From Phycisphaerae bacterium (lineage in GTDB: Bacteria > Planctomycetota > Phycisphaerae > Phycisphaerales > SM1A02), in NCBI GenBank assembly GCA_018656645.1, contig JABHZL010000124.1:1-33791 (forward strand): a stretch of DNA of 33,791 nucleotides, read 5' to 3'. Below are positions 23,691-30,492 of the stretch, piece by piece. Position numbers and translations under genes: made by a program. The notes beneath the pieces are model-generated. The model did no database searches. It saw only the letters and a program-made list of their open reading frames with translations, and was not told where the DNA came from. Within the stretch, counting starts at the first letter, position 1; every line of letters starts with the position of its first letter.

Positions 23691-24028
23691 CAAAACAAAT
23701 TCGACCGATGTTGAAAAAAACTGGAATAATTAATAAATAGCTAAATCCACTAAGCGGTTTGACCTTGGCTGCGTTAGAGAAACAACAACACGTTGTGTTG
23801 AAGCGAGTAAAAAATGTTTTGTTTTAAATAAATGAAATAAAAAAACGCTGTAAGTGCAAAAAAATAAAAAAGTTACAAAGTTTGTAAAACAAACACACAA
23901 CGCAGTTTCGCAAACAAAAAAACCGCTTGTAACACAGCTACGCAAGTGTTTTGCGCGCAAAAACACAAATACAATTGAACCAATGTTATGTTTTAAGAAA
24001 CGTACTTGAAAAAAAATAATAAAGATAC
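23691..24028. other. A-tract-rich intergenic region, no gene seen
   Basis: About 340 nt, strongly A-rich on the plus strand. A-runs of 5-8 lie at 23809-23814, 23839-23845, 23858-23864, 23866-23871, 23916-23922, 23959-23963 and 24009-24016; several spacings are near multiples of 10-11 bp, as in curved DNA. Small hairpins are CAACAC/GTGTTG near 23788-23800 and a near-palindrome at 23946-23966 (GTGTTTTGCGCGC...). The only long minus-strand frame here encodes a Phe-rich product produced by the A-richness. It lies upstream of the histone-like gene. Confidence 0.5.
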
Positions 24029-24058
24029 TTGCAAATCGCACCCGATATAGGGTACAAC
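24029..24058 (+). promoter_or_regulatory. Promoter of the (KKATR)n gene
   Basis: TTGCAA (24029-24034) and TACAAC (24053-24058) are separated by 18 nt. The predicted start is about 24065, which puts the hairpin at 24064-24080 at the very 5' end of the transcript. Confidence 0.5.
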
Positions 24059-24063
24059 TCTAT

Positions 24064-24080
24064 TGGCGGAACGTCCGCCA
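24064..24080 (+). promoter_or_regulatory. Perfect inverted repeat at the 5' end of the (KKATR)n mRNA
   Basis: TGGCGGA-ACG-TCCGCCA is a GC-rich 7-bp stem with a 3-nt loop. It may cap and stabilise the mRNA, or be an operator in the DNA. The ribosome site AAGGAGG lies 30 nt further on. Confidence 0.5.
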
Positions 24081-24125
24081 GTGGTCCGAACGCGCGTTAG
24101 TACTGATACAAGGAGGTCAATGATC

Positions 24126-24563
24126 ATGGCCAAGAAAAAGAAAAAAGTGACTCGCAAAAAAGCGACTCGCAAAAAGGCAACAAGGAAGAAAGCCACCCGC
24201 AAGAAAGCTACTCGTAAGAAAGCTACTCGCAAAAAGGCTACTCGTAAGAAAGCCACCCGCAAGAAAGCTACTCGTAAGAAAGCTACTCGCAAAAAGGCTA
24301 CTCGTAAGAAAGCCACTCGCAAGAAAGCTACTCGTAAGAAAGCTACTCGTAAGAAGGCTACTCGTAAGAAAGCTACTCGTAAGAAGGCTACTCGCAAGAA
24401 AGCTACTCGTAAGAAGGCTACTCGTAAGAAGGCTACTCGCAAGAAAGCAACTCGTAAGAAGGCTACTCGTAAGAAAGCAACCCGCAAGAAAGCTACTCGC
24501 AAAAAGGCTACTCGTAAGAAAGCCACTCGTAAGAAGGCTACTCGCCGCCGACGAAAAAAATAA
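24126..24563 (+). CDS. Lys/Arg-rich pentapeptide-repeat histone-like protein (KKATR)26
   Basis: A 145-aa, extremely basic protein made almost wholly of one pentapeptide: MAKKK, KKVTR, 26 copies of KKATR, then RRRKK. It has no globular domain, signal peptide or membrane segment. The composition (Lys, Arg, Ala, Thr only) resembles the C-terminal tails of eukaryotic histone H1 and bacterial H1-like proteins such as chlamydial Hc2, so DNA binding and compaction is the expected role. ATG 24126 is 9 nt after AAGGAGG; ATG 24120 is too close. Codons vary among copies (AAG/AAA, GCT/GCC/GCA, ACT/ACC/ACA, CGT/CGC), so the peptide is conserved while the DNA drifts. A strong terminator follows at 24589. 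Confidence 0.9.
   Translation: MAKKKKKVTRKKATRKKATRKKATRKKATRKKATRKKATRKKATRKKATRKKATRKKATRKKATRKKATRKKATRKKATRKKATRKKATRKKATRKKATRKKATRKKATRKKATRKKATRKKATRKKATRKKATRKKATRRRRKK
24141..24545 (+). repeat. 27 tandem 15-bp units encoding KK(A/V)TR
   Basis: The array runs without interruption in units of 15 bp. Most differences are third-base changes; the only amino-acid change is Val in the first unit. A 60-bp higher-order pattern is visible near 24195-24310, suggesting block duplications. Copy number may vary between strains through slippage. Confidence 0.95.
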
Positions 24564-24588
24564 ATTCGCGGCACACACGGATCACATG

Positions 24589-24620
24589 AGACGGCCCCTT
24601 GTAGGGGCCGTCTTTTCTTA
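24589..24620 (+). terminator. Strong intrinsic terminator after the (KKATR)n gene
   Basis: AGACGGCCCC (24589-24598), loop TTGTA and GGGGCCGTCT (24604-24613) form a perfect 10-bp GC-rich stem. It runs into TTTTC (24613-24617), giving a classical terminator. Confidence 0.92.
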
Positions 24621-24639
24621 TGGAGTTACTTGTAGAATG

Positions 24640-24668
24640 TTGCCGAGAATTATGGCATAATCTATACA
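24640..24668 (+). promoter_or_regulatory. Putative ferredoxin promoter
   Basis: TTGCCG (24640-24645) and TATACA (24663-24668) are spaced by 17 nt. The predicted start, about 24675, leaves a leader of about 30 nt with no clear Shine-Dalgarno. Confidence 0.5.
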
Positions 24669-24704
24669 CACTGTTCTTAAAAACAAAAAAAGACCCAACT
24701 ATTT

Positions 24705-24965
24705 ATGACACATATTATTGCTGAGCCCTGTATTGGAACAAAAGACACCGCGTGTGTAGATGTTTGCCCCGTTGATTGTATTCACCCGATGGATGACGAT
24801 GACCGTTTTGAAAACGCTGAAATGTTATACATTGACCCAGACACCTGCATTGACTGTGGTCTATGTGTTGACGAGTGTCCGGTACAAGCCATATTCCCAG
24901 AAGAAGATTTACCAGAAGAGTGGCACAAATACACACAAATTAACGCCGACTATTTTGATGTTTAA
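24705..24965 (+). CDS. Ferredoxin, two Fe-S clusters (FdxA-like)
   Basis: An 86-aa soluble electron carrier. Cluster motifs are CIGTKDTACVDVCPVDCI and CIDCGLCVDECPV. The first half has the expanded spacing typical of seven-iron [3Fe-4S][4Fe-4S] ferredoxins (FdxA type) and the second is a standard CxxCxxCxxxCP. The rest is strongly acidic (MDDDDRFENAE, PEEDLPEEW), as expected for docking to reductases. It is monocistronic, between a terminator and a convergent gene whose stop overlaps its own by TTAA. No obvious partner enzyme is in the window. Confidence 0.93.
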   Translation: MTHIIAEPCIGTKDTACVDVCPVDCIHPMDDDDRFENAEMLYIDPDTCIDCGLCVDECPVQAIFPEEDLPEEWHKYTQINADYFDV

Positions 24966-25312
24966 CAACCAGTATCAGCGTCGAATTTTTCTGTCCAATC
25001 ATCTACCGATGGACCTAAATCTAACTCGCTCTTTTGTGTTTTTCGATATCCAAGTTTTCGAACCACCTCAAGAACATCGGTCCAAGTTGGAAATGATCGA
25101 TTGTTTGCCTGTTTGAATGCATTGATAGCCATGAGAAACTGAAACTGCTCTGGGGTCATCTCGCCCTCTTCGGCGGATTTTACAAAGTCACTTCTTCTTC
25201 TTCCGGGGCCCCGCCTTCTATCTAAATCCTGCTCAGCCTCCCCAAAATTGCGTCGGTCGAGCCCACTTCTTCGATCCACAACATCGTCATGATTGTTCTG
25301 TTGATCACACAC
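24962..25312 (-). CDS. Hypothetical protein with DRR-rich N-terminus
   Basis: A 116-aa soluble protein. The N-terminal third is charged and repetitive (VDRRSGLDRRNF, DLDRRRGPGRRRSD); RR-x-G-x-DRR motifs of this sort occur in bacterial signalling proteins, often near PilZ or response-regulator domains. The C-terminal half (MTPEQFQFLMAINAFKQANN, FPTWTDVLEVVRKLGYRKT) looks like a compact helical, wHTH-like unit. GTG 25312 was chosen because TATCCT lies exactly 6 nt upstream; the frame is open to 25423, but that would overlap the divergent membrane-protein gene. Function unknown. Confidence 0.65.
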   Translation of the reverse strand: MCDQQNNHDDVVDRRSGLDRRNFGEAEQDLDRRRGPGRRRSDFVKSAEEGEMTPEQFQFLMAINAFKQANNRSFPTWTDVLEVVRKLGYRKTQKSELDLGPSVDDWTEKFDADTGC

Positions 25313-25318
25313 ATCAGT

Positions 25319-25324
25319 AGGATA
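25319..25324 (-). promoter_or_regulatory. Putative -10 element (TATCCT) of the DRR protein gene
   Basis: GATATCCT on the minus strand ends 6 nt before GTG 25312 with no ribosome site, the same spacing as at metF, the small membrane-protein gene and deoC. Confidence 0.45.
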
Positions 25325-25385
25325 TCGAGTACCCACTCGCGTGTTGGGCGAACTTCCGCGTATGATGCCGCTTTCCACTAATAAT

Positions 25386-25829
25386 ATGCCCACTCCACCT
25401 CCACAAAACCCCGCAAACCTCAATATCGTGAATGCACTTCTTGGTTGGGTTCTGCCTGGATTGGGACATTTAACCCTTGGACACCACAGAAGAGGGCGTT
25501 ACATATTTTTGGGTGTTTTGTTTATGATCGTTACAGGCGTTTTTGTTGGTGGCATTGATGCAGTTGATCACAAAAACGACAGTTTGTGGTTTATGGCCCA
25601 AGTTTGCTGTGGTCCAATAGTCATTGCCATTGACCTTGCAACACAGTTTTTCATTGTTGAAGCGCCAATTGAAAAACGAGCCACGCTCGTTGGCTTGAGC
25701 CATGTGAATGAAATTGGAACCCTGTTTATCGCCATGGCAGGTCTTATGAATTTCGTTGTGATCTTAGATGCTCTTCAGGCTAAGCGAAACACAGATTTTG
25801 AGCGGCGTGGTAAGGAGTTAGAGAATTGA
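25386..25829 (+). CDS. Integral membrane protein, planctomycete DUF6677-like
   Basis: A 147-aa protein with about four hydrophobic helices: NALLGWVLPGLGHLTLG, YIFLGVLFMIVTGVFVGGI, WFMAQVCCGPIVIAIDLA and IGTLFIAMAGLMNFVVILDA. The GWVLPGLGHL-GHHRRG start resembles small planctomycete membrane proteins that I recall as DUF6677; that name is from memory and unverified. ATG 25386 follows a cytoplasmic Pro/Asn-rich stretch; upstream starts (25341, 25362) are possible. The next gene starts on the last base of its stop (TGATG), so the two membrane proteins are coupled. Confidence 0.7.
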   Translation: MPTPPPQNPANLNIVNALLGWVLPGLGHLTLGHHRRGRYIFLGVLFMIVTGVFVGGIDAVDHKNDSLWFMAQVCCGPIVIAIDLATQFFIVEAPIEKRATLVGLSHVNEIGTLFIAMAGLMNFVVILDALQAKRNTDFERRGKELEN

Positions 25830-26071
25830 TGCTTGCTTGGATTCCATTTTTAGAACCCATGAACGCACTTCAGCCTTGGTGGTACCTTTTACTCATTCCA
25901 ATGGCATTTGGCATTTCAATGATATACAAAGCGTTGAACGAGGACAATTTTTTACACTATTGGCGATCGGTTTTAGTAATGACAACACAGGTTGTGCTTG
26001 GTATCACATTTCTTGCAATTGGAATCGGACTTTTTGTTCAATTGATCATTCCACTCGCTACCCAGCCATAA
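25829..26071 (+). CDS. Small two-helix membrane protein
   Basis: An 80-aa protein with two predicted membrane helices: WWYLLLIPMAFGISMIY and VLVMTTQVVLGITFLAIGIG, continuing to LFVQLIIPLA. It starts inside the TGA of the preceding membrane-protein gene (TGATG), so it is a probable partner of that protein. No family recognised. Its 3' end overlaps the convergent sigma-factor gene by 14 nt. Confidence 0.7.
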   Translation: MLAWIPFLEPMNALQPWWYLLLIPMAFGISMIYKALNEDNFLHYWRSVLVMTTQVVLGITFLAIGIGLFVQLIIPLATQP

Positions 26072-26924
26072 GTATTAGTTCCTCGGGATGTTCACCGAAC
26101 CAATAGCGTAGTGTTTTATAGATATGCTGTAGTCTCTGGCTTACTCTTGATTCACTGCAACCAAGGCTCTTCCCAACCTCAAGCATACTTAAAGATTCAT
26201 AAAAGTATAAAGTTAAAATCAATTTGTCTCGGTCGTCGAGGCATTTACACATCCAACGAAGAAGGTCATTTTGTTCAGCAATATGTGTTTGAACGTCTCC
26301 TCCAATATAGTGAATAGGCTCACAGTCGTATTCGTCACCCTGTTCACCGGTTTGCATTCCAATAGTTGCAGGTGCGTGGCCATCTCGATATAGCGTTTCA
26401 AACTCTACTTCATCCATCCCCAACCGTAGACGCAACTCCTCTTCGGTTGGATCACAACCAAACTCACTTTTAAACGAAAGCCTTGCCGCATCTAAGGTTT
26501 TTGTTCTTGCTCGAGCAAGGCGAGGTACTGGGTCGTCGCGTCGAAGTTGATCTCGCATAGCACCTACGATTCTTAACCTAGAAAACGCCTCAAAACATAC
26601 ATTTCTGCTCGTGTCATATTTATCGAGTTGCGTATTGAGTGCAATAAAACCACATTGCTCAAGATCGTCTGGGTCAACACATTTTGGAAGTTTTGATGCA
26701 AGGTTTCGGGCTACGGGCCTGACAAACGAAACCATGTAATGTTGGAGCAATTGTGATCTGGTTTCGTTACACCCAGTCGACTTGAAGTGTGACATCGCAC
26801 ACTTTACCCACGAATCACTTGCGGGGAAAGACATTGGGCCCTTCGCTTCAATTACGATTTCTGGTTTTCTTATTTCATGTCGCGGCAAAAAATCGCCGCC
26901 TTCCTTTTGTGGATGACTCACCAT
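26058..26924 (-). CDS. RNA polymerase sigma factor, FliA/WhiG (sigma-28) type
   Basis: A 288-aa sigma factor with regions 2, 3 and 4. Region 2 is HYMVSFVRPVARNLASKLP...VDPDDLEQCGFIALNTQLD and FEAFSRLRIVGAMRDQLRRD; VPRLARARTKTLDAA begins region 3, and PTEEELRLRLGMDEVEFE follows. Region 4 is DRDKLILTLYFYESLSMLEV with GCSESRVSQRLQHIYKTLR, the DNA-binding helix-turn-helix. The domain order and region-4 wording are typical of FliA/WhiG. It carries an N-terminal extension of about 50 residues. ATG 26924 has AGGGA 9 nt upstream. A FlgM-like anti-sigma gene lies at 20958-21275. No flagellar genes are nearby, so the regulon is unknown. Confidence 0.88.
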   Translation of the reverse strand: MVSHPQKEGGDFLPRHEIRKPEIVIEAKGPMSFPASDSWVKCAMSHFKSTGCNETRSQLLQHYMVSFVRPVARNLASKLPKCVDPDDLEQCGFIALNTQLDKYDTSRNVCFEAFSRLRIVGAMRDQLRRDDPVPRLARARTKTLDAARLSFKSEFGCDPTEEELRLRLGMDEVEFETLYRDGHAPATIGMQTGEQGDEYDCEPIHYIGGDVQTHIAEQNDLLRWMCKCLDDRDKLILTLYFYESLSMLEVGKSLGCSESRVSQRLQHIYKTLRYWFGEHPEELILMAG

Positions 26925-27155
26925 TTGTATTCGTCCCTGAATATGATTGCGATGTACGGGCTCCACGCGGTGTGCTATGCCCAACCCTTACTCATCGTCG
27001 GCATCAGGAGATTGTCCGTAATAATTCCAAATGATTTTGTTTTATCCATGGATGGGCTCGACCCAAAAACTTGGGACAAGCCCTACAGATGGACAAAAGG
27101 GTATTGCCACTGCCCCCTTGTTGGCATACACTTACCCGTTGGAGTATTACGAATT

Positions 27156-28127
27156 ATGGCGAAACTGTTCTATACCATCGAAGAAACCTGCTCAAAACTT
27201 GGCAAGTCTGAAGACGAAGTCAAGGAAATGGCGTCATCTGGCCAACTCGACGAAATGCGAGACGGCGACAGCATTATGTTCAAGCGACAACAGGTCGATC
27301 TGCTCTCTGGGAGTACTGACCCAGGTGAAGAAGTTGAACTTGATCTCACAAGCGGCGAATCTGGTTTTAATTTAAATCTTGGCGATACTGGCGAAAACGA
27401 TTCTCCTGCCGATGCCTCTGGCGACGCCTCTTCTGGTGGAAGTGGCTACGACTTGAGTGGTAGTGGCATGGGTCTTTCTCAAAGCGGAAGCGCTGCGGGG
27501 TTAGATCTAGGCGGTAGTGCGAGCGGACTTGGTTTTGACCTTGGTGACAGCGGAAGTGCTGCTGGTTTTGATTTAGGCGAAACGGGTGATGCAACGGGAT
27601 TTGGAGCAGCTTTTGACGAAGATGATGATTCAGCAGAAACCCGTGTAAGCGATGCTGTTGACGAAGAACTGAGTTTGGAATCAGTTGGGAGCGGTAGCGG
27701 CTTGCTTGACCTTACTCGCGAATCTGATGATACATCACTGGGTGCTGAACTTCTTGACGAAGTTTGGGAAGGTGGAGATAGTGGCGAGTTTGGCGCAAGC
27801 GCCTCAGGTTTATTTGAAACTACTGGTGGCGGCGGCGATGCAACGCCATCAACAACACCTGCCGCGGAAGTACCAATGGGTCTTGCTGTGCCAATGATGT
27901 CAGAAGCCTATGACGGCAAGTGGTCTGGAGCGGGTACGGGTCTCATGATTGGCGCTTTTTTAGCGTTAACTGCCGTACTATTGATGCTCATCTTTAGTCT
28001 TGCAGGCGTCGGACCCCATCTCGCTGTTCGAATGACAGACAATATCCCAATGTACGCGGGCGGTCTTGCCGGTATTGCGGTTGTATTTGGCCTCATCGGC
28101 ATGTTTATTGGCAAAGCCAGCGAGTAA
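27156..28127 (+). CDS. HTH-domain, low-complexity, two-TM membrane protein
   Basis: A 323-aa protein in three parts. Residues 1-50, AKLFYTIEETCSKLGKSEDE...DEMRDGDSIMFKRQQVDLL, form a MerR/excisionase-type helix-turn-helix. About residues 50-240 are acidic Gly/Ser/Asp-rich repeats such as GSAAGLDLGGSASGLGFDLG and GSAAGFDLGETGDATGFG, likely disordered. Two membrane helices follow (GLMIGAFLALTAVLLMLIFS; AGGLAGIAVVFGLIGMFIG). The layout suggests a membrane-tethered DNA- or protein-binding factor. ATG 27156 has GGAG 11 nt upstream; the frame is open to 26877 but that part shows no coding signs. psd starts 8 nt after its stop. The 231-nt gap to the divergent sigma gene holds no other feature I can support. 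Confidence 0.75.
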   Translation: MAKLFYTIEETCSKLGKSEDEVKEMASSGQLDEMRDGDSIMFKRQQVDLLSGSTDPGEEVELDLTSGESGFNLNLGDTGENDSPADASGDASSGGSGYDLSGSGMGLSQSGSAAGLDLGGSASGLGFDLGDSGSAAGFDLGETGDATGFGAAFDEDDDSAETRVSDAVDEELSLESVGSGSGLLDLTRESDDTSLGAELLDEVWEGGDSGEFGASASGLFETTGGGGDATPSTTPAAEVPMGLAVPMMSEAYDGKWSGAGTGLMIGAFLALTAVLLMLIFSLAGVGPHLAVRMTDNIPMYAGGLAGIAVVFGLIGMFIGKASE

Positions 28128-28135
28128 GACGTAAG

Positions 28136-28792
28136 GTGACACTTACAAAATACGGATGGAAACAGTGGTTGTGTATCACTGTGGTTCTTGCAATCCCCTT
28201 TGGTTTTTTGATGTGGCTTGGGTGGTGGGTAGGTGGTTTAGCAGTGGTTGCCCTTTGGGTGGCGCTGGTTTCATTTTTCCGAAATCCATGGAGACGAATT
28301 CCCACAGGCTTAGAAGCGGGAACAATGTTGAGTCCAGCAGATGGGACAATCTCTGCAATAGAACGAGTTGATCACCACAATGCCATTGGCGGAGAAGCAC
28401 TGATTATTCGTATTTTCCTTAGTGTTCTGAATGTGCACATAAATCGAGCGCCATGTGATTGCACACTTAAAGAAATGATTTACACCCCCGGGAAATTTCT
28501 TGATGCCAGAACAGCCGAATCTGCACAGGTGAATGAATCGAACCTTTTGATTTTTGACAACGGCGGTGAGCCCCTCGGTGTTCGTCAAGTTTCGGGAAAA
28601 ATAGCAAGGCATATCGTCTGCCCACTGAAAACAGATGACACGCTTGTGCAGGGTCAACAATTTGGCATGATCAAATACGGTTCAACAACCGAACTCATTT
28701 TGCCGCGTCCAGATGATGTTGAGGTGCGTGTTAAGGTTGGCGATAAGGTCAAGGCGGGGTTGACAACTTTTTGTATTTTGAAAAAACCATGA
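28136..28792 (+). CDS. psd: Phosphatidylserine decarboxylase (short, PSD-A type)
   Basis: A 218-aa proenzyme that makes phosphatidylethanolamine from phosphatidylserine. Residues 10-50 hold two membrane helices, followed by FFRNPWRRIP. The catalytic region shows LSPADGTISAIE, IIRIFLSVLNVHINRAP and YTPGKFLDAR. Self-cleavage is expected at Gly-Ser in FGMIKYGSTTELILP, giving a pyruvoyl-Ser on the small subunit (about 45 residues). Length matches the short archaeal/many-bacterial form rather than E. coli Psd (322 aa). The start is GTG 28136, 8 nt after the HTH-TM gene, so the two are cotranscribed. pssA is not in the window. A bidirectional terminator follows at 28873. Confidence 0.93.
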   Translation: MTLTKYGWKQWLCITVVLAIPFGFLMWLGWWVGGLAVVALWVALVSFFRNPWRRIPTGLEAGTMLSPADGTISAIERVDHHNAIGGEALIIRIFLSVLNVHINRAPCDCTLKEMIYTPGKFLDARTAESAQVNESNLLIFDNGGEPLGVRQVSGKIARHIVCPLKTDDTLVQGQQFGMIKYGSTTELILPRPDDVEVRVKVGDKVKAGLTTFCILKKP

Positions 28793-28872
28793 ACCCGTAT
28801 TGTTCAAAGTTATACACATTTTCTTTCACGGGAGAGACGCAGAAACATAGAGAAAAAGAGATCTGTTGAGTC

Positions 28873-28913
28873 AAAAAATCTGGTTTTGTTTGTGCCCTAC
28901 AACCAGATTTTTT
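28873..28913. terminator. Bidirectional terminator overlapping the end of the secreted TPR gene
   Basis: AAAAAATCTGGTT (28873-28885) and AACCAGATTTTTT (28901-28913) pair perfectly over 13 bp with a 15-nt loop, giving a U-tract in either direction. It serves psd on the plus strand and the convergent secreted protein on the minus strand. One arm encodes the last codons (KKIWL) of the latter, whose TAG lies at 28899-28897. Confidence 0.8.
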
Positions 28914-30450
28914 TGAGTAATCGAACAAGCGGGTCATTGGCACCCTCCCGTTCTTCAAATACGGCAAGCCCGCGCTCAATCATCTCACGATCACCGAGTT
29001 GATGTCCGATGTAAGCCAGCAAAAATGCATAGGTGCCACCGTCTCGTTTCTCATCGAGCCGGCCCGTGATGCTTACTGCAGCCTTAACCAAATCAATCCT
29101 TGGTGGTAGTAAACGATCGGCGTATGTCACGTCAATCATTTCAGGTTGTAGTGAAAGCAGTGATTGCAACGCAAGTGATGCAGACAAGTACAACCCAGCA
29201 CCAATTCGTGCGTGCGCTAGCCCAGCAGTTGCAAGCGGATGCCCAGGTGTAAAGCGTAACGCTCGGTCATATCTCCGCTCTGCCCAAAAATATTCCCCGA
29301 TATCGAATCGTTGCTGGGCCATCTCCATCAGTTCGTTGAACCGAGTTTGGTTCTCGCTAGTGAGCTTGTCAATTTGTTCACCATGTTGCAAAATAAATGC
29401 AATTTCATCTGTTGCATTTTCTGTTGTTTCACTAACTTCGCCATCCTCCCCTTCTGCGATCGCGACAAAATCATCATCTTCCTCGTCATATGGAATGGTT
29501 CCCGCAAGTTGTCCCTGCAACAAACCATATTGTTGGTCAAGCCACCCCTCGGGCTGTTCACTGAGCAGAGCATCAGAAGTAAGTTGATCTAACGCTCGGT
29601 TGCTTACTGTGGTAAGAATTGAATCATGCGTTGAAGGAAGTTGTGCCCGTTCGTCCAATCCTCGATCAGTCAATCCAGTGTCTGAAACCCAACGGTTGAT
29701 AAGCGTGTTTGGTGTCTCATCATCATCTCTTGCACGCGCAGCATCCCAGGGTGAGAGCCCAAATGCAGCAGCGTGGTTCCTGGTTTCTATTGAAACACCG
29801 CGAAGAGGCGATGCTGTGATGTAACCAGCACCGTCGTTCGTCCTTAGATTTCCGACAACAGGCATGGTTGAATATCCTGTTGAAGGGTCATAGGTTGAGC
29901 CAGTTGCTTGCGTGAGTTGATGTTGATCTATTTGTCTATCAGACCATGAAGATGGATAATTCAACATCGCTGATTGATCTCTGTTGTCATCCTCAGCACT
30001 CCAGGTGTGGGATATCGATTGCATGCTTTGCCCAATACGAACTTTCATAGGCGACTGAGCCCAGTTGTCAATAAAGCGGGGATTGAAGTAACTCGTATCC
30101 CCCTGAGAAAGAAACTGAGCCGACTGTGTATCCCAGTTGTCCCAATACCACGGGCTATTATTCATCGTATCTGACAGCATTTGGGCATCGGTATCAGATG
30201 CATCAGAAAGCAGTTGCATGTGCGATTGGGTATCAAGCCCCACACCATCGTTGAAGTTCCTGCCTGCTAAAACACTATTTGTGCGTATTTCGCTATTGGT
30301 AGTTCCACGAGGGAGCGATCTGCGAAGGTTATCTCTGCCAGATGTAGAAAGATTGTTATCAAGAGCATTGCCAGAGCCCATTGACTCTTGAGCGTGAATC
30401 TGTCCCACAAAAAGAAATAGAACAAGAATGATGTGCAGAAAGATGTGCAT
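28897..30450 (-). CDS. Secreted protein with C-terminal TPR-like region
   Basis: A 517-aa protein with a signal peptide (MHIFLHIILVLFLFVGQIHA, cleavage near AQE). A long Asn/Ser/Asp/Gln-rich, probably disordered region (residues 25-330) follows, with Trp-rich patches (SPWYWDNWDTQSAQFL; DNWAQSPMKVRIGQSM) and an acidic stretch (YDEEDDDF). The C-terminal about 150 residues are helical and TPR-like: FDIGEYFWAERRYDRALRF, GHPLATAGLAHARIGAGLYL. No family was recognised beyond the TPR-like fold. ATG 30450 has GGAG 6 nt upstream; the in-frame TTG at 30462 is less likely. It is divergent from metG. Confidence 0.75.
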   Translation of the reverse strand: MHIFLHIILVLFLFVGQIHAQESMGSGNALDNNLSTSGRDNLRRSLPRGTTNSEIRTNSVLAGRNFNDGVGLDTQSHMQLLSDASDTDAQMLSDTMNNSPWYWDNWDTQSAQFLSQGDTSYFNPRFIDNWAQSPMKVRIGQSMQSISHTWSAEDDNRDQSAMLNYPSSWSDRQIDQHQLTQATGSTYDPSTGYSTMPVVGNLRTNDGAGYITASPLRGVSIETRNHAAAFGLSPWDAARARDDDETPNTLINRWVSDTGLTDRGLDERAQLPSTHDSILTTVSNRALDQLTSDALLSEQPEGWLDQQYGLLQGQLAGTIPYDEEDDDFVAIAEGEDGEVSETTENATDEIAFILQHGEQIDKLTSENQTRFNELMEMAQQRFDIGEYFWAERRYDRALRFTPGHPLATAGLAHARIGAGLYLSASLALQSLLSLQPEMIDVTYADRLLPPRIDLVKAAVSITGRLDEKRDGGTYAFLLAYIGHQLGDREMIERGLAVFEEREGANDPLVRLLKKIWL

Positions 30451-30470
30451 GATTGTCTCCAAGTACAGCG

Positions 30471-30476
30471 TATCCT
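30471..30476 (+). promoter_or_regulatory. Putative -10 element (TATCCT) of metG
   Basis: GCGTATCCT ends 16 nt before ATG 30493 with no Shine-Dalgarno, so any leader would be about 10 nt at most. Confidence 0.45.
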
Positions 30477-30492
30477 ACATACACTGTGCGAC

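Noticed and set aside
23730-24041. 103-aa minus-strand frame in the A-rich region
   Set aside because: The Phe/Val-rich product simply reflects poly-A on the other strand; no ribosome site and no domain.
24141-24545. CRISPR-like array
   Set aside because: The 15-bp units are contiguous, without spacers, and encode a pentapeptide repeat.
23993-24578. Minus-strand open frames of about 190 and 150 aa across the KKATR array
   Set aside because: They are mirror readings of a 15-bp repeat, which keeps all frames open by periodicity; the products are low-complexity (RVAFL and SSFLT repeats) and lack start signals. The plus frame has an AAGGAGG site and a terminator.
26877-27155. N-terminal extension of the HTH protein from the upstream open frame
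   Set aside because: The extension would overlap the divergent sigma-factor start, has no family resemblance, and the HTH domain starts cleanly at ATG 27156 with GGAG upstream.
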